DNA of 64,000 nt from Cyclina sinensis (lineage: Eukaryota > Mollusca > Bivalvia > Venerida > Veneridae). The position numbers and the translations under genes are program-made. The stretch covers positions 53,771,958-53,835,957 of the forward strand of contig JAAONU010000001.1 of NCBI GenBank assembly GCA_012932295.1, given 5' to 3'. Below are positions 1 to 8,165 of this stretch, one piece after another (the first letter of the stretch is position 1; the number at the start of each line of letters is the position of its first letter). Below the pieces are notes generated by a model. The model made no database searches, was not told the DNA's origin, and was given only the letters and a program-made list of their open reading frames with translations.

Positions 1-17
1 CTGACATGCAAACTCAC

Positions 18-1406
18 CCTGCAAACTAAATACTGTAATAGTTTAGGTTGGTTGTGCATAACTGCAGTGAAGATCAATGTCCTCTCATGCTGGTCTATCA
101 TTTGCAGGTCTACATGCCCACCGATATGTAAATAATGCACCACATCTGTGTAGCCACGTCTTAATGCTTGAAATAATCTCTTTTCATAAACAGTTTTAAA
201 TGCTGAAGGCACTTGCAGGACCGATTTGCCCTGTGTATTGCCATGCCTTCCAAGCAGGTTACGATAAAAGTTTACAAGTGCACACCACATACTAACTAAG
301 GCAAATGATCTGGTGGCAAGCAACCACTGAGCATACTGACGGTTTTTAGTTGAGCATTTTACATCGGACAGAAGCTTCTTGTATTTGTCACTTTTAGTTG
401 ACGTCAAAATGTCTAAATAGTCTAGGAAAAGAATACTACCTTTTGAACTAACCAGTTTCACTGGATATTCTCGAAATATAGCACCAATTAAATTTGAAAT
501 GTCACGATGTGAGACCTTACCCTCATCTCTGCCAGGAGCAAAAGCAAAGCCCATTTCTTCACGCAAGATTTCAATTTCAAGTTCAAAAATCTCTCTTTTC
601 TGGCTGTCTGGGAAGTCTGTAAGCCAAAAATGAGCAAACTGAACAAAATTATCATCAGAACTGATATAGTTTGCCACATCACAAACGTTTTTATTTGAAC
701 GTGTTAACCATCCCGACACAACAGTGGCATCCATGAAACATAACATATTATCATAGTCACCAGTCTCTGCATGACTAGCTGCGGGAACACGATAGGTTCG
801 TCCTCCAGTGGATTTTGGTCTCACTGGAACTGATTCTTCATCAATGTCATCTGAAAAGTTTACAGCCTTAGTTTCACTTTCAGAACATTTAACACTCTGT
901 GATTTATTTTCTTGAAATTTCACACTTTTACTACCTACATATTTAGCTGTTGCACCAGTTTGTGTATTCACTTGAGATCTGTTAATTTCTTCATCTTCCT
1001 GATCAACTGAAACTGATCTGCCAAGTGGAGGCAAAGGTGGGGGTTTAGGAAATGGAAATTTTGGAACCTCAGTATCTAAAACTTTCTTCTTCCTCTTTTT
1101 CCTTGACTTCTTCTTCTGATTAAGGATTGAAAGATCTAGTTTCAGGTCCACCTTGCCTTGACCAGTGTTTGAATCCAATGGTGAGCCACCATTTGTAACA
1201 CAACCAGAATCTGGGGATTGTCCCTTTGTATGATGATCTGTTGCAGAACCCTGGCGGCTATCACATGATCCTGAACTATCCAATGAAATTTCATCCCAAT
1301 CCCCTTTTATATTGTCATCATCACTTATGACCTCATCATCACTTTCACGGAAGGTAAGCCTTGACACACAAATCAAATCACGCAAATCTCTTGGCCCTCT
1401 GCTCAT
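18..1406 (-). CDS. Ankyrin-repeat-like protein, first coding exon (partial)
   Basis: An uninterrupted minus-strand frame runs from an ATG at 1406-1404 to the window edge, about 463 codons to the proposed splice site. The N-terminal third is acidic and serine-rich, with a lysine/arginine block resembling a nuclear localisation signal (around residues 95-107) followed by a proline-rich stretch. After a folded-looking middle region rich in aromatic residues, the end reads like one ankyrin repeat (DVVHYLHIGGHVD, then TLIFTAVMHNQPKLLQYLV). A strong donor, AGG|GTGAGT, lies with its GT at 17-16, so the repeat array probably continues in an exon outside the window. No paralogue was recognised and the function is unknown; ankyrin repeats normally bind proteins. 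Open frame and donor are seen; the ankyrin call is by pattern. The 5' UTR and any upstream exon were not identified. Confidence 0.72.
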
Positions 1407-2700
1407 TTTGACAATTTTCAAGTAGTCAGAATTACAAGAACTGAAATGTGTGCTGTATGCATGCAGCTTAATTTCTTTCAATATGGAGGGATAAAAACTG
1501 ACAAGTGTTAAAAAAAGCGTTTCTACATTATGATTTTTCTACGCTTATAGCAGCTTAGCCAAGATAGGTAAGATCTTTAGTCACATATTTAAATAATCAT
1601 TATAAATCTTTTGATTTAGAAGATATTTATCTGAATTTGTAAACGAACTCGTATGTCAAAAACCATTAAAACTGAGGTCAGCAGATACGGCAAGCTAATA
1701 CGAGAGTTCCATGCCAACTTAAAGAAAAACATTAAAGTGTTCTTCACTCCAGCATATAAATCTTGATGAGCATTTGACAAGAGCCCTCTAGAAAGATTGC
1801 TCATTGGTTTAACATCCATTGTAGTTCATTATTAAAGTAACTATTGAATCTCTAGTCTTCGTCTTGTTGAATATCTATCTGAGCATTGAATTTGATAGTT
1901 GTCATGGCAGCAGAAAAGATCAAAGATATCTTGAAATTGTACGCAAGTTTGAACAGGAACAAAAGGCTCTGGTGGAAAAGTGTGAGGTCTTTTTTCCTTC
2001 CCTGATCACCCTGAACACCTGCAAGTAAAGAAAAGAAGATCTTACTTTAAAGACAGCAGGGTTTCGCCCAGCTTCTGAACTTTTTTTTTCAATAATAAAT
2101 TAAAATGCAATTATTGTTTGGTACATGTAGATGTCAGTTTTTGTTAAGCAGTTTTTAACTTGTTTGCTGGTGCATTGTGTCTGGACTTGAAACTTAATGA
2201 CTTGTACCTTATGGTCTTTGAAGGCAAGGTCAAATAAGTTTCACTGACGAAATATTTGCTTAGTTAAAAATGAACCTTTTATATCATTCTGATTAAGACA
2301 AAAGGGTCCCGCTTATAGTAAAATTACATTAATTGAACAACAAACATTTTTTATGGTTGACAGACATTTCACCCCAAGACTTTTCATCAAGACATTTCAC
2401 CACAAAAATGGGGGTGAAAAGTCTAAGACTTATTGAGACCAGTTTCACTCCCAATACAGAATTATAACAATATTTAAAAATGATAAATCTATGATAATAT
2501 CATATTTTAATAACCAAAATCAAGGAAAAGATATTACATACATAATTTTATATCATAATTTGATGTCTGGAAATAAAGTTACTGAAATAACAATATCAAT
2601 ATAAGACAAGAAATCGGTAGAACAGATGGATGCTCCCCGAATAAATGCCAATTCCAAAAGGGCTATTGTTTAATATGTTTTTTTTAAAGTATGAAAAATA
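1407..2700. other. Upstream/intergenic stretch, no supported gene
   Basis: AT-rich sequence upstream of the ankyrin-like gene. It presumably holds that gene's promoter and 5' UTR, but no TATA box or splice pair could be fixed with confidence. A short plus-strand open patch at about 1907-1985 looks weakly coding but has no start, stop or partner exon. Confidence 0.4.
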
Positions 2701-2701
2701 A

Positions 2702-3060
2702 CAAAGGGCAATAACTCCTAAATAATGCAAAATAGAGTAACAGTTCTTGCACGCTGCACTTCTCCTCATAGAGATCTATCTGCCAATAAAGTTTCATGTT
2801 AATATCTCTTATACTTTGTGAGATATGCCCCTGACAAAAAATAAGAATGAAAACTTTTAAAGGGCAATAACTCAAAAAATAATACAGGAAGAGTCATGGT
2901 TCTTGTGCACTGCACTGCTCCTTAATGAGATCTAACTACCTATGAAGTTTGGTCTTGATATCTCTCATAGTTTTTGTGTTATGCTCCGGACAAAATTATG
3001 ACAGACAAACGAACAAACGGACAGATGGGACGGATGTACAGACGAACAAAGCAGCAACTA
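2702..3060. repeat. Tandem repeat, about 158-bp unit, two copies
   Basis: Two diverged units begin with AAAGGGCAATAACTC at 2702 and about 2860. Each continues with the same order of blocks: a GTTCTTG..CTGCACT block, then a GAGATCTA block, then an ATATCTCT block. The array ends in a GACAGACAAACGAACAAACGG-like stretch, a layout common for dispersed mollusc repeats. Small open frames here are accidental. Confidence 0.7.
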
Positions 3061-3810
3061 TATGCTAGCCCTTTGGGGAGCATAATTATCTCCAAGGGTT
3101 TTCCAGGGTTCCCGCTGTCGCTCGCCAATTGCGCCAAATGCGCCAAAATACTAATTCTGGCCCATAAAATCTTCCATTGGCGAATTTTACTGGCGCCAAC
3201 ATAAAAGAAAGCATCCGACAACTAGTACGATTAAAAATCAATAAGCGGCCAACAAAATTACATAAGCGGCCCGGATGTTTAGTATAAGGTCACGCGTGAC
3301 TAGTTTGTTTATCAAACTTTATGACACTTTGAGAACGTGTTGAGATGCAACTGACAATCGGTTAATTGGAATAATTTGCCATTTTTAATCATCCGAAAAT
3401 AAGATAATTAACCACGTGTGGCCAGTTAGTGTTTGTAGCAAATTACAGTGATGAAAAGAAAAATCGTCAGTGTTTGCAGGTGTCATTTTCGTGTATGGAA
3501 GATTAAATAAGTGTAAAAATAAATGGTTCATGCTTAATCTTATAAAGATATTGTTCATATTTTCATGTTATGTATCTTTTAAAAATGATATGCTAATGTG
3601 CTTATTTTTTATTAATAAACAGTTGTAATAAATATTTAAATAGTGTTTGTTGTCACAATGATACTACTTCTGTAATATCTTAACAGAGAAAGGCATGTCT
3701 CCTTACAAAATCACTGGCTCCAACTTTTGAGCCATTGGCACCAACTTTTTCTGAGTGGCGAATTTGCTGGCGCAAACTAAAATTGACCCAGAGGAAACCC
3801 TGGTTTTCAG

Positions 3811-4085
3811 GTTATGCTCCGAACAAGATTTTTCTAAAAAGGGAGATAATTCAAAAATGGGGCAAATAGAGTTATGGTTCTTTGGGACTGCACTCCGCCT
3901 CAATGCCCTCTACCACTGTGTGCAGTTTAAACAAATTATGTCCAAGGGTTTTCAGGATATGCTCTGGACAAGATTTTTCTAAAAAGGGAGATAATTCAAA
4001 AACGGGGCAAAATAGAGTTATGGAACTTTGGCACTGCACTACGCCTCAATGCCCTCTACTGTGTGCAGTTTAAACCAAACCAAAG
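3811..4085. repeat. Tandem repeat, about 143-bp unit, two copies
   Basis: Two closely similar units start near 3811 and 3954. Both contain ACAAGATTTTTCTAAAAAGG, then a GGGGCAAA..TAGAGTTATGG block, and end in GTGTGCAGTTTAAAC. Short ORFs crossing them are repeats of the same nonsense peptide. No gene is supported. Confidence 0.75.
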
Positions 4086-4505
4086 GTTTCTATGATCCTT
4101 GCTGGTATTTTTCCTGATTTTATATAGTGACACTATGATATTGTTTACAGTGGAGCAAACAACTGGTTTCTTAAAATACTCTATATATACTGGCAGCTTA
4201 ATAAAATCATCAACTCCTTCATAACTCAGATTGTTAGACTATATTCACATAGGTCCAATCACTGTACACTTGAACATTTTTTTTTCATAAAGTTTTCATC
4301 GTATTAAGTTTTCAATTATAAATCTATTTGAAATAATTAAAATGCAAAAAAAAAAAATTTTCATGCGTTTTTAATAGAAAATTGAGTGCTTTCTGGAGTT
4401 TTGGTGCTATCCGGTGCTTTCCAGTTTTTCCATGCACCCTGAATCCCTTGATCATTGTGGCAGAACTCATTTATCTACTAAAAATAGTACTTGCCTATGA
4501 GCTCA

Positions 4506-4821
4506 GTTTAGAACACCCATCCAAGTACTAACCATGAATAACATTGTTTAACTTAGCAAACGTTCCATAAAATGTCCAGGAGGTGAAAAGTCCTGAAATC
4601 CTATCCAACCATGATGCTAAAGAGCAAGCCCAACTGTGAGGCTGTTGGAAGTGCCTTATAGACCCGGCGTCCACTACACTCCTCCACTCTTTAACCTTCA
4701 GGAGACGGGCATCATTCCGCTCCAACAGTACAAGTGGCTCAACTTAACCCTGCACACCAAGTGAACACAGGCACTAACCAAGGTAAAGACCTGGCGGTGG
4801 TTCGTGGAATACCGCTGCCAC
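4506..4821 (-). mobile_element. Old insertion with 13-bp flanking direct repeat, split by the Ty3 element
   Basis: The 13-mer GCCTATGAGCTCA occurs at 4493-4505 and again at 17058-17070, just beyond the far end of the LTR element. Removing the LTR element and its 4-bp duplication leaves about 330 bp bounded by these direct repeats, which reads as an older insertion with a target-site duplication into which the Ty3 element later jumped. Its minus-strand 3' part carries a 5S rRNA-derived segment (4514-4558). No terminal inverted repeat and no poly(A) tail were seen, so the class (SINE3-like or other) is open. Confidence 0.5.
4514..4558 (-). pseudogene. 5S rRNA-derived segment (internal promoter region)
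   Basis: On the minus strand GGTTAGTACTTGGATGGGTG (4533-4514) equals the box C region of eukaryotic 5S rRNA. Just upstream, AAGTTAAACAATGT (about 4556-4543) matches the 5S box A/intermediate element with C-to-T changes. The spacing matches 5S rRNA, but the 5' and 3' ends of 5S are absent. It is therefore a decayed 5S fragment or the head/body of a 5S-derived SINE, not a working 5S gene. Confidence 0.7.
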
Positions 4822-5041
4822 TATAGTCTTTTGCTACTATTGTTAGTACACCTTTTGGGATACCTCTCACCAAGTTTAGGGACTTAGAAAGGGGGTAAAG
4901 GACAGGAATAACCAGCTCTGCAGTCAAATTGCCGCCATGCGCTCACCTCTCGCTGCTCAACTACCCCGATACGCATGCGCGCGCACTCAGTCCTATGAAA
5001 GAATCAAAGTACCAAAAGGACCGACGGTAGCGAATGCTACA
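4822..5041 (-). repeat. 3' LTR of the Ty3 element
   Basis: 220 bp, same sequence as 16819-17038. In sense orientation it begins TGTAGCATTCGC and ends GACTATA, so the terminal pair is TGTAG/CTATA rather than strict TG/CA. A GC-rich palindromic block (TGCGCGCGCATGCG) lies within it. No AATAAA was seen in the LTR. Confidence 0.95.
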
Positions 5042-5050
5042 CTCCCCCCT
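5042..5050 (-). other. Polypurine tract for plus-strand priming
   Basis: Sense-strand AGGGGGGAG directly abuts the TGTAG start of the 3' LTR, exactly where LTR retrotransposons keep the RNase H-resistant primer for second-strand synthesis. Confidence 0.85.
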
Positions 5051-5182
5051 ACCTTATCTTGTAAGGCGGTGCCACATCTCACAATATGAATAATACAAAA
5101 TATTAATTAAAATATTACATATAGAATAAATACATACAGATTTAAACATTTTACCTGAGTGGACTCTGGATAAACAACCATC

Positions 5183-5498
5183 ACACGAAGTACGTGCTGC
5201 TGAAATCCCTTGAAACATTTGTCCAATACCTACGAACACGAAGTACGTGCTATAGGCATCGTGTCCACTTTTGGTTAGTCATCCCCCTAAAAGTTCCTCC
5301 CTCCTCCCTGTAATATTCCACCGGCCTCTAGGCTTCCCACACGAAGTACGTGTGCCATCCACCTAACTTCCCTTGAAACTCCACCGACTCGACTTCCCTC
5401 ATACATCTAGGATTTTCACACGAAGTACGTGTGGTATCTCTCTAACCTCCTTTGAGACTGGACTGGACACCTGGAAGTTATGCACGAAGTACGTGCAT
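5183..5498 (-). other. Five UACUU-loop stem-loops in the 3' non-coding tail
   Basis: Located at 5183-5197 (5 bp), 5235-5251 (6 bp), 5338-5354 (6 bp), 5417-5433 (6 bp) and 5480-5498 (7 bp). All are built on CACGAAGTACGTG-like palindromes (plus-strand view) whose outer arm bases change in matched pairs. Spacing is irregular (about 50-100 nt). The rest of the 5051-5523 stretch has no ORF. Confidence 0.8.
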
Positions 5499-5523
5499 TC
5501 CTTTCCTGCCTATCTCGAGCTGC

Positions 5524-7926
5524 CTACCCCCAGTAGAATTGCTGGGCATTCTCAGCGGTCTGTCGCAAGAGTTCCTTCCAGTCACATCCTCTAACCCTCG
5601 CAACTTCCCGTGCTGTCACACCAATGTAGGATGGTGACGAGATCTCCTCCCTGGCAGCTGGGAAGTAGGGTGCATCTGTTTCCAACAGAATACGACTGGC
5701 ATCTATCCTCCCCAGAGCCTGCTTACTATCCGCACGAAAGTTACTGCGGGTCACCATCAAACTGTACCCGAAGTATGTGTTGGGGAAGTACCCCAACCAC
5801 AAACTTACGTCCTCCATTGTGCCGTTGAAACAGTGCAAGTGAATGCGCTGATCCGGGCGGAGAAGTCCCTTGCACCGATAGAACAGCTCGAAATAAGCTC
5901 CCGTTACACTCTCTCCCTCGCGTGGGCGACAATGCAACACCAATACGAGGTGCGGGCGTGACTTCAATAAAGCAAGAGTCTCATCTAGTATCTTCCTCTG
6001 AAGTTCGGGGTCCTCCTTGGTACCGTCTAACCCCACCTCCCCCAACCCTGCAACCTCGAATGTATCGAGCATCCTCGCCAGTCTCATGGTATCTCCCTCC
6101 TGTACCTTCCCAGGGTGTATCCCAAGTACGGATACCACCCTCTCCTTCCGAAGTTTTGCCACTTGACGTTTGGTGGGATATGACTTCGGATCACACCACA
6201 CCGCCACCGCACCATCTATCTCCACCTCCTCCCCAGATAGTGGTCTCACCCTACCTACAGCGTCCTGGTAGTTGAACGGATGGACTCCAATCCTCTTGCA
6301 CAGGCGGTCCAGGTGAAAGTGAGAGTCCACGCACTGGAATGGAAAAGACGCCTCCGATGGTCTCTTCTTGTGGTCCCTCTCTGGCTCCTCCTCTTCCGCT
6401 TCAACCACCTCATCCACAACCACCATATCACTCAGATCGGGCTCCGGACTGTGCTCTGGGAGCCACGACCTCCGTGGAGACGACATTTCCTCTGACTCGC
6501 TCAAGCTTGGTATGGCCAAGGAATGGGAATCAACAGAAATACTGCTGACCCCATCTTCCACCTCCACCTCCACCTCTGGCTGATTTCTGACAGAAGTACT
6601 GCCGGCATCAACCACTTCCTCCCGGATGCAGATCTCTCTGTTTCCCTCTTCATCTACCCTCACGACTACCGGTACCGGTTCCGGCCACAGGTCTGCAGAG
6701 AACGTTTGGAGGAAATTATCGTGTGCAGTTTCCCCCAACAGACCAACCACTGCCAGCATCACCCTATACTGGAAAATAACTCCAGGTGAATTAATGGGGT
6801 TACACGTGTACTCCTCTGGTACCGGCAGTCCAAGTTCCTCCGCTGTCTCGTTTGCTACCCGCCTCGTCCACTGATCCACCTGGCAGCTCTCTCGCCCATC
6901 CAGGCACCCAGAGCGGTTAATGAAATCCACCAGGTCCCCAATGTCCGCATCTAGCCCCACCAGAGTTCTTGCGAGGTACTGAAGGGCTGACACTCGCAAT
7001 CTAAACCGGGTGTCAGTAGAAGTACTACCGACTTCCTCATCCATGGCCAGGGCTGTGGGGTAATGGCACTTAAAGACATGCCCCTTCTTGTGAAAGAAGT
7101 TCAACTTACACCACGGAACTAGACAAGTCTTAAATTTTGGGCACTTCCCTTTTGGTTCTTCTACCGGCTTGGGTTTACCCTCCGCATCCCTCTTCTTGGC
7201 TCCACTCCTCTTGGAGGCCAGCACTTCAGGAGCACCACTACGAGAAGTACTCGCAGCAGCTGGCCTGGGTGCTGATACTTTCTCCCGTGTCCCTGCTGAC
7301 ACTTGTGGCACCTTCGACGGACCACTACGAGAAGTACTCGCAGCTGCCGACTTGGGTCCTGGCTGTGGTCCTGGACAGTCCACCGCTTTGTGACCATGTC
7401 TCTTGCACCTATGGCACAGCCATTCACCTCTACATTCCCGCTTGTAATGTCCAGGCTCCCCACACTTAAAGCATCCTGGGTCGTAGACGACCTTCACCTC
7501 CTCCCACTTTATGGGTGACAGCCTCCGAGCCCTCTTCGGAGATCGCACCACCGTCCATGCTTCCTCTGAGGTGCGAGAAGTACTCGCATCCTCATTAGAA
7601 GCATCACCACGCACTCCATCGCTTCCAGCCTGCTGACGTGGAGGCCTCCCTGAATGGGTTCGGGCCCATCTCGGAATTACTCCGACGTGCCTCTGGATCC
7701 ACCCCTCACTACACCACCCGAACCCACTACGGAAACAGAATCCTGACACATCAGAAATCCACTGCTCCGCAGCTTGATCCACTGCCAATGCCACCTGACC
7801 AAGAAGTACTTGGCGTTGGTGGCAATCTGAGGCTTCACTCAGTATGAGATCCTCGATCAATGTCTCGGGATCTAACAGTCGCCCCTCCTCTGTTGCTCCC
7901 TGAACATAATCGAGTCTTTCATGCAT
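5524..7926 (-). CDS. ORF3: zinc-knuckle protein fused to a TatD-type nuclease domain (800 aa)
   Basis: Starts at ATG 7926 and ends in TAG. Residues 152-165 and 171-184 are two CCHC zinc knuckles (CFKCGEPGHYKREC, CHRCKRHGHKAVDC), followed by a low-complexity region with recurring ASTSRSG peptides and another Cys/His cluster (CPKFKTCLVPWC). An acidic, serine-rich linker leads to a TatD-family metal-dependent hydrolase at about 533-800. It has HxH in DSHFHLD (H536, H538), GEVGLD (E630), LHCRPRE (H665), LHCFNG (H698) and ETDAPY (D751). These are the metal and catalytic positions of TatD DNases, all retained, and the domain has near full family length. The product may bind element RNA or DNA and process DNA ends. 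The gene sits in the env position, but no signal peptide or membrane segment is seen. Capture of a host TATDN-like gene is an inference. Eight UACUU hairpins lie inside it. Confidence 0.9.
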   Translation of the reverse strand: MHERLDYVQGATEEGRLLDPETLIEDLILSEASDCHQRQVLLGQVALAVDQAAEQWISDVSGFCFRSGFGWCSEGWIQRHVGVIPRWARTHSGRPPRQQAGSDGVRGDASNEDASTSRTSEEAWTVVRSPKRARRLSPIKWEEVKVVYDPGCFKCGEPGHYKRECRGEWLCHRCKRHGHKAVDCPGPQPGPKSAAASTSRSGPSKVPQVSAGTREKVSAPRPAAASTSRSGAPEVLASKRSGAKKRDAEGKPKPVEEPKGKCPKFKTCLVPWCKLNFFHKKGHVFKCHYPTALAMDEEVGSTSTDTRFRLRVSALQYLARTLVGLDADIGDLVDFINRSGCLDGRESCQVDQWTRRVANETAEELGLPVPEEYTCNPINSPGVIFQYRVMLAVVGLLGETAHDNFLQTFSADLWPEPVPVVVRVDEEGNREICIREEVVDAGSTSVRNQPEVEVEVEDGVSSISVDSHSLAIPSLSESEEMSSPRRSWLPEHSPEPDLSDMVVVDEVVEAEEEEPERDHKKRPSEASFPFQCVDSHFHLDRLCKRIGVHPFNYQDAVGRVRPLSGEEVEIDGAVAVWCDPKSYPTKRQVAKLRKERVVSVLGIHPGKVQEGDTMRLARMLDTFEVAGLGEVGLDGTKEDPELQRKILDETLALLKSRPHLVLVLHCRPREGESVTGAYFELFYRCKGLLRPDQRIHLHCFNGTMEDVSLWLGYFPNTYFGYSLMVTRSNFRADSKQALGRIDASRILLETDAPYFPAAREEISSPSYIGVTAREVARVRGCDWKELLRQTAENAQQFYWG
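5779..7814 (-). other. UACUU-loop stem-loops inside ORF3 (eight)
   Basis: Positions and paired bases around sense TACTT: 5779-5797 (7), 6114-6139 (about 10, with a C-C or G-G mismatch next to the loop and a bulge), 6589-6603 (5), 7014-7030 (6), 7235-7259 (10, several G-U), 7324-7344 (8), 7572-7588 (6), 7798-7814 (6). The motif falls on different codon phases (TAC TTC, GTA CTT, AGT ACT TC), so the constraint is on nucleic acid rather than protein. Confidence 0.75.
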
Positions 7927-8165
7927 CTTTGATTGTAACTGTATCTTGAATTATGAGATTTTTTTTTGTCACCACCTGAAATGGACAAAAGAACCTGGTT
8001 ACACACATAAGTAATGTGGCACCAGTCCAGATGGACACACCATGATCTCACGTAGCGCAACTCAATCAGCGAAGCCTGTCACTCTAACTGGTCCTTTCTT
8101 AAAAATGACAGCACACTGGGAGTTCCGCCACGCAAGTAACGTGGCGCCTCCATCCCAACTTGATG
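7927..8165 (-). other. Spacer between pol and ORF3 with two UACUU hairpins
   Basis: 239 nt with no ORF. Hairpins at 8126-8146 (8 bp, closing U-G pair) and 8004-8018 (5 bp) have similar arms around the TACTT loop. How ORF3 is translated (splicing, reinitiation or an internal entry site) is not shown by the sequence. Confidence 0.6.

Noticed and set aside
1907..1985. Possible short plus-strand exon (frame with RYLEIVRKFEQEQKALVEK)
   Set aside because: Looks coding, but no partner exon or convincing borders were found; may be a relic.
5183..5498. Five repeated CACGAAGTACGTG motifs resembling a CRISPR-like array
   Set aside because: The genome is eukaryotic, spacing is irregular, arm bases vary in compensating fashion and the same loop recurs all over the element. 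It is a stem-loop family, not an array.
5524..7926. ORF3 as an envelope gene
   Set aside because: No signal peptide, fusion peptide or membrane segment; instead clear zinc knuckles and a TatD domain.
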